NCBI GenBank assembly: GCA_020832135.1
Contig: JAFIFG010000095.1
Span: 1 to 36,636, forward strand
Direction of reading: 5' to 3'
From: Clostridiaceae bacterium
Lineage (GTDB): Bacteria > Bacillota > Clostridia > Peptostreptococcales > Natronincolaceae
DNA length: 36,636 nt
Shown here: one piece after another, positions 9,102 to 16,645 of the stretch
How the letters are laid out: each line of letters starts with the position of its first letter
How positions within the stretch are numbered: the stretch's first letter is position 1
Program-made: the position numbers and the translations under genes
Notes under the pieces: model-generated
What the model was told of the DNA's origin: nothing
Databases searched by the model: none
What the model saw: only the letters and a program-made list of their open reading frames with translations

Positions 9102-10109
9102 ATGCTAAAGGGACATCAGACATGGGTTTTTCAATCTAAACCAACAATTATAGCATCGGCTGTTGCAGGAGGGCCTTTTGAAGCCGATGGGGCACTAGCA
9201 GAGGATTTTGATATTTTACATGCAGATGTATGGTTAGGACAGGATAGCTTTGAAAAGGCAGAGCGGAAGTTATTAGAGGAAGCTAGTCAGCGAGCTATTG
9301 ATAAAGCTGGTATGAAAAAAGAAGATGTTAACTTTTTTTTAAGTGGAGATTTAATGAATCAAATTACCCCCAGTAGCTTTGCAGCTAGAACAATTGGTGC
9401 TCCATATTTAGGGGTTTTTGGAGCCTGTTCAAGCTCCATGGAGGGTCTGGCTTTAGCTAGTTTAATGGTAGATACAGGTTTTGCAAATAATGCTTTGGCG
9501 GCAGCCTCCAGCCATAATGCAGCAGCAGAAAAGCAATTTAGATATCCAACAGAATATGGGGCACAAAAACCTCCCACAGCCCAATGGACAGTGACGGGGG
9601 CTGGAGCTGCTTTAGTGTCTAGAGAGGGAAAGGGAGGACCTAGAGTCACTTGTGCCACCATTGGGAGAATTATTGATATGGGGATTTCAGATCCCTTTAA
9701 TATGGGGGCAGCTATGGCTCCTGCAGCTGTAGATACCATAGAAGCACATTTTAGAGACTTAAATATTGATCCCAGTTATTATGATTTAATTGCAACTGGA
9801 GATTTAGGTGCGGTAGGACATAGAATTGCTGGTGACTTATTGATAGAGCATGGCTTTAAGATCCCTACTGAAATATTAACTGATTGTGGGTTGCTAATCT
9901 ATAGGGAAGAACAACCGGTTTTAGCGGGAGGTAGTGGTTGTGCTTGTTCCGCCACTGTAACTTATGGTCATTTTATGAATCGAATGAAAAAGGGTGATTT
10001 CAAAAGAATTTTAGTAGTTGCCACTGGAGCATTACTATCACCTATGTCATACCAACAAAAAGATAGTATTCCTTGTATAGCCCATGCAGTAGCTATAGAG
10101 ATGGATTAG
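9102..10109 (+). CDS. spoVAD: Stage V sporulation protein AD (dipicolinate-binding)
   Basis: A 335-residue soluble protein with a thiolase/ketoacyl-synthase-like fold that binds dipicolinic acid in the SpoVA complex. Signature stretches include GGPFEADGALAEDFDILHAD, LGVFGACSSSMEGLALAS (the thiolase-like nucleophile elbow), SSHNAAAEKQFRYPTEYG and a late GGSGCACSATVTYG. Length agrees with Bacillus SpoVAD. The ATG follows the spoVAC stop with no gap, and GGTGGGAT at the spoVAC end acts as its ribosome binding site, which suggests coupled translation. Confidence 0.97.
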   Translation: MLKGHQTWVFQSKPTIIASAVAGGPFEADGALAEDFDILHADVWLGQDSFEKAERKLLEEASQRAIDKAGMKKEDVNFFLSGDLMNQITPSSFAARTIGAPYLGVFGACSSSMEGLALASLMVDTGFANNALAAASSHNAAAEKQFRYPTEYGAQKPPTAQWTVTGAGAALVSREGKGGPRVTCATIGRIIDMGISDPFNMGAAMAPAAVDTIEAHFRDLNIDPSYYDLIATGDLGAVGHRIAGDLLIEHGFKIPTEILTDCGLLIYREEQPVLAGGSGCACSATVTYGHFMNRMKKGDFKRILVVATGALLSPMSYQQKDSIPCIAHAVAIEMD

Positions 10110-10122
10110 GAGGTGGGGACAC

Positions 10123-10476
10123 TTGGAAAAATTTATTTGGGCCTTTATTGTTGGTGGAGGAATATGTGTTATAGGGCAGATTATGATGGATGTATTTAGA
10201 TTAACACCTGCCCATACCATGACCACTCTAGTAGTCAGCGGTGCTGTGCTGGGAGGTCTTGGGCTATATGAACCCTTAATTGAATTTGCAGGAGCAGGTG
10301 CATCGGTGCCCATAAGTAGTTTTGGCAATTCACTTCTAAAGGGAGCCGTAGGGGAATATGGAAGAAATGGCATTGTAGGTGTATTAACGGGAATATTTGA
10401 AGTTACCAGTGCTGGTATATCTGCTGCTATTATATTTGGTTTTATGGCATCCTTAGTATTTAGGCCTAAGGGATAG
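10123..10476 (+). CDS. spoVAE: Stage V sporulation protein AE (SpoVAEb type)
   Basis: A 117-residue membrane protein homologous to SpoVAC: FIVGGGICVIGQIMMDVF, LGGLGLYEPLIEFAGAGASV and SFGNSLLKGAVGEYGRNG match the shared SpoVAC/AEb pattern. Three hydrophobic segments are predicted. It starts at TTG 10123, decided by AGGAGGTGGGG just upstream. SpoVAA, AB, AEa and AF are absent from the window, as in the short spoVA-2mob-like operon type. Confidence 0.94.
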   Translation: MEKFIWAFIVGGGICVIGQIMMDVFRLTPAHTMTTLVVSGAVLGGLGLYEPLIEFAGAGASVPISSFGNSLLKGAVGEYGRNGIVGVLTGIFEVTSAGISAAIIFGFMASLVFRPKG

Positions 10477-10512
10477 GAACAGAAAACTAATGCTATAAAG
10501 GAGGTGGTAAAG

Positions 10513-10719
10513 ATGACAGTAGGTACTCAAATGCAACAAGCGATAGCTGGACTACAAAATGCAGCTGCTACTATGAAAACTTTTTCCTTAGAAACTCAAG
10601 ATCAAAATGCTAAGCAAGACTTTCAAAAAATTGCACAGGATCTTGATAATGCTCTTCAAACATTACAACAAAGACAAAAGTACATCGAAGGACAAGAGCC
10701 ACAATTTAAAAATCAATAG
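10513..10719 (+). CDS. DUF1657 small protein, last gene of spoVA-2mob-like operon
   Basis: A 68-residue DUF1657 protein, MTVGTQMQQAIAGLQNAAAT at the start and GQEPQFKNQ at the end. It is a clear paralogue of the operon's first gene, with both a shared MTV- start and an EPQFK end. It is Gln- and Ala-rich, helical and acidic. The frame extends to a GTG at 10504, but AAGGAGGTGG is placed for ATG 10513. Bracketing of spoVAC-D-E by two DUF1657 genes is a known feature of this operon type. Confidence 0.87.
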   Translation: MTVGTQMQQAIAGLQNAAATMKTFSLETQDQNAKQDFQKIAQDLDNALQTLQQRQKYIEGQEPQFKNQ

Positions 10720-10810
10720 TACTAAAAATAAGGTTGAGAAAAGTCATAACTAAGGTTGGAGTTAAAATTTAGTTTACTTAAACTCAGCCTTTAAAATTGT
10801 CATTTTCAGT

Positions 10811-10861
10811 AATAACAAAAAGAAGATACTACATTGAATGTAGTATCTTCTTTTTGTTATT
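10811..10861. terminator. Bidirectional terminator between the spoVA-type operon and the SASP gene
   Basis: A near-perfect inverted repeat of 25 base pairs (arms 10811-10835 and 10837-10861) has T-runs on both strands. It serves both convergent transcription units. A weaker imperfect hairpin lies upstream at about 10752-10795. Confidence 0.88.
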
Positions 10862-10889
10862 TTATATTATTCTGTAAAGGTATTTTATA

Positions 10890-11096
10890 CTATTTACCAC
10901 TCATATTTCTTTCAGCTTGCTCTATTAATCTTTTAACCATATAGCCACCTACATAACCATTGTCACGAGAAGTTAGGTTACCTTTATCAGTTGTGTCGTA
11001 GTTAGTTAGACCTAATTCATTAGCTATCTCAGTCTTCATTTGATTTAAAGCTTGACGTGCCTCTGGAACTACGATTCTATTATTATTTCTTGCCAT
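10890..11096 (-). CDS. Alpha/beta-type small acid-soluble spore protein
   Basis: A 68-residue SASP that coats and protects spore DNA. It has the family pattern: NNRIVVPEARQALNQMKTEI, then the germination-protease cleavage region T22-E23-I24-A25-N26-E27, then GNLTSRDNGYVGGYMVKRLI near the C-terminus. The ribosome binding site GGAGGAG lies seven bases before ATG. It should be made in the forespore under sigma-G, but I could not find a convincing sigma-G promoter. A 13-base-pair hairpin sits in its leader. Confidence 0.97.
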   Translation of the reverse strand: MARNNNRIVVPEARQALNQMKTEIANELGLTNYDTTDKGNLTSRDNGYVGGYMVKRLIEQAERNMSGK

Positions 11097-11123
11097 TACT
11101 TTCTCCTCCTCATATGATTAGTT

Positions 11124-11153
11124 TTAATACAACATCTTTTGATGTTGTATTAA
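11124..11153. repeat. Perfect inverted repeat in the SASP leader
   Basis: Arms 11124-11136 and 11141-11153 are perfect complements of 13 bases around a TTTT loop. It lies 28 bases upstream of the SASP start. It has no U-run in the SASP direction, so it is not a terminator for that strand. It may be an mRNA-stabilising 5' hairpin or an operator. Confidence 0.6.
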
Positions 11154-11252
11154 TAATTTAACCACTTTGGAAAGGAAATATGTTAGTACATTTTTCAATT
11201 TTTAAAGATTTATGGTAAAAGTCTTTTAATGTTTTGTTTACACTTGCAAATT

Positions 11253-11261
11253 TGATATAAT
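11253..11261 (+). promoter_or_regulatory. Extended -10 promoter for the QueG-like gene
   Basis: TG-N-TATAAT at 11253-11261, 23 bases before the start codon. No good -35 hexamer is visible, which is usual for extended -10 promoters. Confidence 0.5.
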
Positions 11262-11283
11262 AAAATATAAGGAGGCTTGCTTT

Positions 11284-11979
11284 ATGCTTAAACAAAATGA
11301 ACTTACAGAGATTCTTTTAGATACGGGAGTATCTAAAGTAGGGTATAGTAATTTAGAAGATGTATTACCGGAAGAATTAAAACATTTAAAAAGTGGTATT
11401 TCTTTAGTCATAAGATTATCAGATCAAGTAATAAGTGATATAGATAAAGAAAAAGGTCCAACACCAACTTATTTTCATCATTATAGAACCGTAAATACCT
11501 TTATTGATCAAGTTAGTCTAAAGGTTACTACACAGCTTCAAAGATGGGGATATTTAGCCATGGCTATTCCAGCTTCACAATCCATCAACAATGATGGTTG
11601 GCATTATAGAGGTTTATTTCAACATAGAACTGCCGCCACCAGATCAGGAATAGGATGGATTGGCAAAAGCAATTGCCTTGTAACAGAAGAATTTGGCTCT
11701 AGAGTTCGTTTAGGTACCATATTAACCAATATGGAGTTTCAGTATGACACTTCTATAGAAGTTTCACAATGTGGAAAATGCAATTTATGCGTAACAGCCT
11801 GTCCTGCAACAGCTTTAACAGGTCAGGAATGGAAAGTAGGAGTTGCAAGGGAAGAATTATTCGATCCAGAACTTTGTAGTCTTCATATGAAAAGAAGCTA
11901 TAAACATATTGGCAGAGGTGCTGTATGTGGCATATGTTTAAAGGTCTGCCCAAAGGGTAAAGAAATATTAAAAAGATAA
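11284..11979 (+). CDS. Epoxyqueuosine reductase-like 4Fe-4S protein (QueG family, short form)
   Basis: A 231-residue iron-sulfur protein. The QueG-type core HRTAATRSGIGWIGKSN and FGSRVRLGTILTN is present. A ferredoxin motif follows: C163, C166, C169, C173, then C215, C218 and C222, with C198 as a possible further ligand. This would hold two 4Fe-4S clusters. True QueG is about 350-390 residues, with a longer C-terminal part including HEAT-like repeats, which is absent here. Full QueG uses cobalamin in the last step of queuosine synthesis. This short form is common in Clostridia and its substrate is not established. AAGGAGG precedes the ATG. I am sure of the family and unsure of the reaction. 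Confidence 0.85.
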   Translation: MLKQNELTEILLDTGVSKVGYSNLEDVLPEELKHLKSGISLVIRLSDQVISDIDKEKGPTPTYFHHYRTVNTFIDQVSLKVTTQLQRWGYLAMAIPASQSINNDGWHYRGLFQHRTAATRSGIGWIGKSNCLVTEEFGSRVRLGTILTNMEFQYDTSIEVSQCGKCNLCVTACPATALTGQEWKVGVAREELFDPELCSLHMKRSYKHIGRGAVCGICLKVCPKGKEILKR

Positions 11980-12007
11980 AGATAGGGTAGTATATACCAC
12001 CCTATCT
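11980..12007 (-). terminator. Terminator for the small minus-strand gene, possibly bidirectional
   Basis: Complementary arms 11980-11987 and 12000-12007. Reading the minus strand, the hairpin is followed by a T-rich run (TTTATCTTTTT), so it best terminates the convergent small gene. Confidence 0.65.
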
Positions 12008-12194
12008 AAGTTAACTTCCTTTTCATTGGTGTTTTTACATCTTTTCTAATGCCGTGTTGGTGAGAACTTTCTAACTGTGCTTTCTGTGACTTAGGTTCAC
12101 GATGAAAATGACGTTCTTCATACTTGTAAGTGTGGGCACTATATTCCATCATATCACCTTTGATATTTGTCCACTGGCTTTTTCTTATAGACAT
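12006..12194 (-). CDS. Small basic hypothetical protein, 62 residues
   Basis: I do not recognise this protein. It is strongly hydrophilic, with many Lys, Arg and His and no hydrophobic segment (for example YKYEERHFHREPKSQ and HGIRKDVKTPMKRKLT). It is probably largely disordered or nucleic-acid-binding. The start is supported by GAGGTG five bases before ATG. A terminator follows the stop, so it is likely a real gene. A spore-core or coat role would suit the sporulation neighbours, but this is speculation. Confidence 0.6.
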   Translation of the reverse strand: MSIRKSQWTNIKGDMMEYSAHTYKYEERHFHREPKSQKAQLESSHQHGIRKDVKTPMKRKLT

Positions 12195-12322
12195 AAAATC
12201 ACCTCAAGATTAGTATGGCTTTTTATAAATTTAAAATGTTATTAATAATTTGGAAAACTTGTTGAATATTGAAATTTTTAAAGACGGATTTGTATTTGAC
12301 AAAACTAAAGGAGGAATTCTAC

Positions 12323-13423
12323 TTGAAAAAATACATATTTGTATTTGTTATAGCATTCATGGCACTTACTTTAACCGCCTGCAGTACAGAGGTTTCCAAT
12401 CAAATACCTGAGGAAATAGAGGATACTAAAGAAATAGAAGAGGTTATAAAGGATGAAAACGAGGCAAATGAAGAAAATCAGGAAAAAGAAGACCAAGTAA
12501 AAGAAATAGATCTCCAGGCTATTCAGCCTAATGAAGTAGGAGAAATTATGGTTTTGATGTATCACCATGTTAGAGAACCTGAGGGAGAGTGGTCAAGAAC
12601 TCCTGAGAACTTTAGAAGAGACCTACAAGTATTATATGAAAAAGGCTATAGACCCATCAGTTTAGTGGACTATACTACTGGCAATATCACTACAGAAGCA
12701 GGCTATACTCCTGTGGTTTTCACCTTTGATGATGGAAATCAAAATAATTTTAATATGATAGAAAATGATGAAGGAGAATGGGTAGTTGACCCTGATAGTG
12801 CTGTAGGTATCTTAGTAGATTTTCATGAAAAACATCCTGACTTTCCATTAGAGGCGACATTTTTTATAAATGGAGGAACTCCCTTTGGACAAGCAGAATG
12901 GGTAGAATATAAATTAAATTATATTGTAGATAAAGGAATGGATATAGGAAACCATACCTATAATCACATTAACTTTACCAATGCCACTGCTGAGGAAATC
13001 CAAGCTCAGTTAGGTAGATTGAATCAAATGGTAAATAGATATTTGCCAGACTATGAGGTAAATACTTTAGCATTACCTTTTGGGTCAAAACCAAAAGATA
13101 CGGAACTCAGAAGGTATTTAGTAGAAGGAGAATATGAAGGAGAAAGGTATCATAATATAGCTATCCTAGAGGTAGGTTGGGATCCCTATAGATCTCCTTT
13201 CCACAAAGACTTTAATGGTAACAGCATTAGAAGAGTAAGAGCCAGTGAAACAAAGGTAGATGGGGTAGGCATGTATGATTGGCTAGATGCCCTAGATAGA
13301 GGTACTAGACTACGTTATATCAGTGATGGAGATGCCAATACCATCACTGTACCGGAGGAATATAGAGACAGGCTGCCGGAAGAGATAGATGGGAAAACCA
13401 TAAGAACATATACACTTGATTAG
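12323..13423 (+). CDS. Polysaccharide deacetylase lipoprotein (CE4 family)
   Basis: A 366-residue surface lipoprotein. The signal ends in a lipobox LTAC with Cys20, followed by an acidic Glu-rich linker to about residue 65. The NodB-type deacetylase domain has VLMYHHV near 76, the catalytic TFDD at 134-137, and the metal-binding H211-xxx-H215 (HTYNH). The late motif appears as LPFGSKP rather than RPPYG. Enzymes of this sort remove acetyl groups from peptidoglycan or poly-N-acetylglucosamine. The start is TTG 12323, set by AAGGAGG; the frame runs further up to an ATG at 12269 without such a site and would spoil the signal peptide. Confidence 0.88.
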   Translation: MKKYIFVFVIAFMALTLTACSTEVSNQIPEEIEDTKEIEEVIKDENEANEENQEKEDQVKEIDLQAIQPNEVGEIMVLMYHHVREPEGEWSRTPENFRRDLQVLYEKGYRPISLVDYTTGNITTEAGYTPVVFTFDDGNQNNFNMIENDEGEWVVDPDSAVGILVDFHEKHPDFPLEATFFINGGTPFGQAEWVEYKLNYIVDKGMDIGNHTYNHINFTNATAEEIQAQLGRLNQMVNRYLPDYEVNTLALPFGSKPKDTELRRYLVEGEYEGERYHNIAILEVGWDPYRSPFHKDFNGNSIRRVRASETKVDGVGMYDWLDALDRGTRLRYISDGDANTITVPEEYRDRLPEEIDGKTIRTYTLD

Positions 13424-13426
13424 AGA

Positions 13427-13453
13427 AATAAGTGACTGTAAAAGTCACTTATT
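13427..13453 (+). terminator. Hairpin after the deacetylase gene
   Basis: An 11-base-pair hairpin (arms 13427-13437 and 13443-13453, five-base loop) lies just after the stop codon. The following T content is weak, so termination may be partial. Confidence 0.5.
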
Positions 13454-13499
13454 CTATTGAAAAATTTTACGGGTACTGGGATAAGAAGGGACAGATGGT

Positions 13500-14879
13500 A
13501 TGAAGGGGAGAAATGATAAATTAGGAACTGAAAAAATAAGCAAGCTTTTATTTAAGCTATCTTTGCCGGCGGCTTTAGCCATGACGGTCAATGGACTTTA
13601 TAATATTGTAGATGCCATATTTATTGGCCGTGGTGTAGGGGCACTAGGTATAGGGGGGTTGGCCATCGCATTTCCTATACAGATGCTTATCATGGGATTC
13701 GCTCAAATGGTGGGCATAGGTGGAGCCTCTGCTATATCTAGAAGCTTGGGAGAAGGAAATGAAGCAAGAGCACAAAAGGTAACGGGAAATGCCTTTGTGT
13801 GTATATTTGTATTGAGTAGTTTACTGGCAATAGTTGGCTTAACCTTTACAGATCAACTTTTGATAGTATTTGGTGCAACAGAGAATATCTTGCCCTATGC
13901 AAGGGATTATGTAAGGATTATTTTTATGGGAAGTGTGTTTTTTGCCTTTGCTATGGCTTGCAATAACCTTATTCGTTCAGAGGGGAACGCAAAGGCAGCG
14001 ATGGTTTCAATGATCATAGGTGCAGGATTAAACATAATATTGGATCCTATCTTTATATTTGTTTTAGACTTAGGCATGAAGGGAGCGGCTTTAGCTACCG
14101 TAATAGCACAATTCACCTCTTTTATGTATGTCATGAACTACATGCGTAGTCCCCAGAGTTCCCTAAGGATAAAGTTGCATCATTTAAAACCTCAATGGGA
14201 CATTGTTAAAGAAATACTTTCCGTAGGGTTTTCAGCTTTTGCTAGATCCTCCACCAGTACAATCTTTTCCATTGTAGTAAATAACTCCTTGAGGCTATAT
14301 GGGGGAGATATTGCCATTACAATTTTTGGAATTGTTAATAAAACCATTGCATTTTTATTTATGCCTATATTAGGTGTAGTTCAAGGGATGCAGCCTATTG
14401 CTGGATTTAATTATGGTGCTAAAAAAATAGATAGGGTAAAGGAAGTACTAAAGTTAGCTGTAATGGCAACTACAGGCTTAGCTATTATTGGATGGATTAT
14501 AGGTCAAGCATTCCCTCATATTATTGTTGGGGCCTTTACCGACGAGGCGGAAATTGTAGCTAGAGGTGGAAATGTCTTTAGAATTGTTACAGCCACGATC
14601 CCTCTTATAGGTCTGCAATTGGTGGGAGCTACTCTGTTCCAGACTATGGGGAAGCCTATACCAGCCTTGATTTTATCACTATTAAGACAGTTTATTACGT
14701 TAACTCCTTTAATTCTAATCTTACCTAGATTATTTAACTTAGAGTTGCTGGGAGTATGGATCGCTTTCCCGGTAGCAGATGTCATAGCCTTTATAATCAC
14801 ACTTACATTGATGAAGAGTGAAATGAAAAAACTAAATATAGAAGAGCAGGCAATACTTAATCCTTTACAAGAAAGTTAG
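13500..14879 (+). CDS. MATE family efflux transporter, MepA-like
   Basis: A 459-residue, 12-helix multidrug/sodium (or proton) antiporter. The opening KLGTEKISKLLFKLSLPAAL, then NGLYNIVDAIFIGRGVG, and the block QPIAGFNYGAKK in the second half, are characteristic of MepA/DinF-type MATE pumps. The two halves are related pseudo-repeats of six helices. A GGGA-containing site precedes ATG 13500. Its 3' end overlaps the convergent Na/Pi cotransporter gene by 23 bases. Substrate is unknown. It differs from the NorM-like MATE pump at 20329. Confidence 0.93.
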   Translation: MKGRNDKLGTEKISKLLFKLSLPAALAMTVNGLYNIVDAIFIGRGVGALGIGGLAIAFPIQMLIMGFAQMVGIGGASAISRSLGEGNEARAQKVTGNAFVCIFVLSSLLAIVGLTFTDQLLIVFGATENILPYARDYVRIIFMGSVFFAFAMACNNLIRSEGNAKAAMVSMIIGAGLNIILDPIFIFVLDLGMKGAALATVIAQFTSFMYVMNYMRSPQSSLRIKLHHLKPQWDIVKEILSVGFSAFARSSTSTIFSIVVNNSLRLYGGDIAITIFGIVNKTIAFLFMPILGVVQGMQPIAGFNYGAKKIDRVKEVLKLAVMATTGLAIIGWIIGQAFPHIIVGAFTDEAEIVARGGNVFRIVTATIPLIGLQLVGATLFQTMGKPIPALILSLLRQFITLTPLILILPRLFNLELLGVWIAFPVADVIAFIITLTLMKSEMKKLNIEEQAILNPLQES

Positions 14880-15801
14880 CAACCTTTACAAAAACAGGTA
14901 TAAAGGGAATAAAAATAATGGTGGAAAAAATGTTAAACAAACTGTGGGCATTAGCTATTTGCCTCGATATATTATGAGGTGATAAGCTAAGAGCTAAACC
15001 GCACAAAATAGATATAAAGGGAAAAACAATCAATACCCCCATAAAATTAAAAAGCAGATGAATAAAAGCAGCCCTTTTTGCAGCTCTGCTAAGGTGCAGA
15101 CTAGATAATAACGTAGTGACACAGGTTCCTATATTTTGTCCCAGTAAAATCGTAACAGCAGCCGGGATAGAAATGAGATGGCTACTGGCTAAAGATTGCA
15201 AAATAGCAACTCCTGTACCACTGCTTTGAATAATGGCTGTAGTACAAAAACCCATGACAACCCCTAAAATAGGGATTTTCCCAAATTCTAATAAGATTTC
15301 CTGAAACCGTGGGAAATCCTGTAGAGGATATAAGCCTTTAGATAAAATATCAATACCGATAAAAATGAGACTAAAGCCCAATAAGGTTTCTCCTAAAAAA
15401 CGTAATCGTTTATTCTTTTTATGAAAAGATAGTAAAATACCAATAAAAAGAGAAATGAAGGTATAGCGGCCCACATTAAATGCAATAAGCTGAGAAGTTA
15501 CAGTAGTACCGATATTTGCTCCCATAATAATAGCTGTAGCTTGGTAAAGAGTTAAGAGCTTTGCCTCCACTAAACCTACAACGATAATGGTGGTACCACT
15601 GCTAGATTGTAAAACTCCAGTAGTTATAATGCCAATAAAGATGCCTACTATAGGATGCATATGAAGATTTTTCATCATATACTTTAATCTGCTAGAGGTT
15701 ATTTTTCCCAAACCATCTGTCAAAAATCTCATCCCCAGTAAAAACAAACCTAATCCTGTAAAAACTCCAGAAACAATCATAAACAATAAAAACACCCCCA
15801 C
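14857..15801 (-). CDS. Na/Pi cotransporter family protein (NptA/PF02690 type)
   Basis: A 314-residue membrane protein with two related halves. Each carries the family signature: QSSSGTT at 65-71 and QSSGTG at 192-197, and GANIGTTVTS at 94-103 with a matching GQNIGTCVTT later. Family members carry sodium-coupled phosphate. It lacks the C-terminal PhoU-like domain seen in larger bacterial forms. The start is uncertain: GTG 15801 gives the full frame but has a poor ribosome binding site. TTG or ATG codons five to seven residues in, after the GGGGG stretch, are alternatives. The 3' end overlaps the convergent MATE gene. Confidence 0.87.
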   Translation of the reverse strand: MGVFLLFMIVSGVFTGLGLFLLGMRFLTDGLGKITSSRLKYMMKNLHMHPIVGIFIGIITTGVLQSSSGTTIIVVGLVEAKLLTLYQATAIIMGANIGTTVTSQLIAFNVGRYTFISLFIGILLSFHKKNKRLRFLGETLLGFSLIFIGIDILSKGLYPLQDFPRFQEILLEFGKIPILGVVMGFCTTAIIQSSGTGVAILQSLASSHLISIPAAVTILLGQNIGTCVTTLLSSLHLSRAAKRAAFIHLLFNFMGVLIVFPFISILCGLALSLSPHNISRQIANAHSLFNIFSTIIFIPFIPVFVKVANFLVKD

Positions 15802-15866
15802 AGTTAAATATACGTGGGAAAAAATTTTCTAAAACTATAATTTATAATTGTACTGACTAGGATGAC

Positions 15867-15906
15867 ATCAAAAAATAGGACACCTATAGGTATCCTATTT
15901 TTTGAT
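15867..15906. terminator. Terminator downstream of bioY
   Basis: A long hairpin with outer arms 15867-15880 and 15893-15906 and an inner palindrome at 15882-15891. It has T-runs in both directions and lies nine bases beyond the bioY stop. Confidence 0.8.
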
Positions 15907-15914
15907 TCTATGCT

Positions 15915-16463
15915 TTATGCTGTAACTAATTTACTGATTCGTTGGTTGAGTTTAAGAGCTAATGGTGTGGCTATAGCGACTTTTATTAAATCACCAGGAA
16001 TATAAGGCAGAACGGCCAGGGCGATAGATTGTTGAAGATCCATGGCAGTAACACTAATGAACCAAGGGATACCAAGGATATAAATAACACCAATGCCTCC
16101 TATAAGATTGGCTATTCCTAGAGGTATCCAATGATTGTTTTTTCCTCGTAGGATGGATATAACAACCATCGCTAAAGGCCAGCTTAGAAGAAAGCCTCCG
16201 GTAGGACCCGCAATAATACCAATTCCAGCACTTCCACCAGCGAAGACCGGCACACCTATAATACCTAATAATATATAAACAACACCACTTAATAATCCTT
16301 GTTTTGTTGTTAAAATACCACCTGCCAACATAACTACCAAGGTTTGAGCAGTAATAGGCACTGGGGTAAAGGGTAGAGGAATAGAAATATAGGCACCAAT
16401 ACCTATTAGGGCCGCAAAAAGTGCAGAATACGTAATATCTCTGATGGTTAATTTTTTAAACAT
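15915..16463 (-). CDS. bioY: Biotin transporter S component BioY
   Basis: A 182-residue, six-helix ECF-type substrate-binding membrane protein for biotin uptake. Diagnostic stretches are YSALFAALIGIGAYISIPLPFTPVPITAQTL (read in parts), then AGGILTTKQGLLSGVVYILLG, PVFAGGSAGIG and GPTGGFLLSWPLA. The N-terminus is short, as usual. AAAGGAGG lies eight bases before ATG. No EcfA/A'/T genes are in the window, so it would use shared energising components or act alone. No biotin synthesis genes are nearby. It is controlled by a BirA operator over its promoter. Confidence 0.96.
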   Translation of the reverse strand: MFKKLTIRDITYSALFAALIGIGAYISIPLPFTPVPITAQTLVVMLAGGILTTKQGLLSGVVYILLGIIGVPVFAGGSAGIGIIAGPTGGFLLSWPLAMVVISILRGKNNHWIPLGIANLIGGIGVIYILGIPWFISVTAMDLQQSIALAVLPYIPGDLIKVAIATPLALKLNQRISKLVTA

Positions 16464-16512
16464 GAAATTATGCCTCCTTTAAAAGTTGTCAATTTGTGTT
16501 TAACATAAAATT

Positions 16513-16541
16513 ATTATAATAAGTTTTAAAAACATAGTCAA
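16513..16541 (-). promoter_or_regulatory. Near-consensus sigma-A promoter of bioY
   Basis: On the minus strand TTGACT (complement of 16536-16541), a 17-base spacer and a perfect TATAAT (complement of 16513-16518). The -35 box overlaps the BirA half-site. Confidence 0.85.
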
Positions 16542-16564
16542 CCTATGTTTTTAACTGGGTTAAC
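16537..16564. promoter_or_regulatory. BirA (biotin repressor) operator upstream of bioY
   Basis: Half-sites GTCAACC (16537-16543) and GGTTAAC (16558-16564) are inverted and separated by 14 bases. This is the arrangement known for Gram-positive BirA sites (GTTAACC, spacer of about this length, GGTTAAC). One half overlaps the bioY -35 box, so biotinyl-AMP-bound BirA would block transcription. A second inverted repeat (16526-16537 / 16543-16554) is interleaved. Confidence 0.8.
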
Positions 16565-16645
16565 TTAAATTATAAAATATTTCATCATAAAATTTTGAAA
16601 AGGGAATAGACTTTAATAGAAGTATTTTAGACTAGGGGGGATATT

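Noticed and set aside
9359-9739. 126-residue open frame on the minus strand
   Set aside because: It lies entirely within spoVAD, has no ribosome binding site or recognisable motif, and its composition reflects antisense of a conserved gene.
12211-12217. An exact sigma-G -10 sequence (CATACTA, minus strand) upstream of the small basic gene
   Set aside because: The expected transcription start would fall inside the ribosome binding site, and no -35 match lies 17-18 bases upstream.
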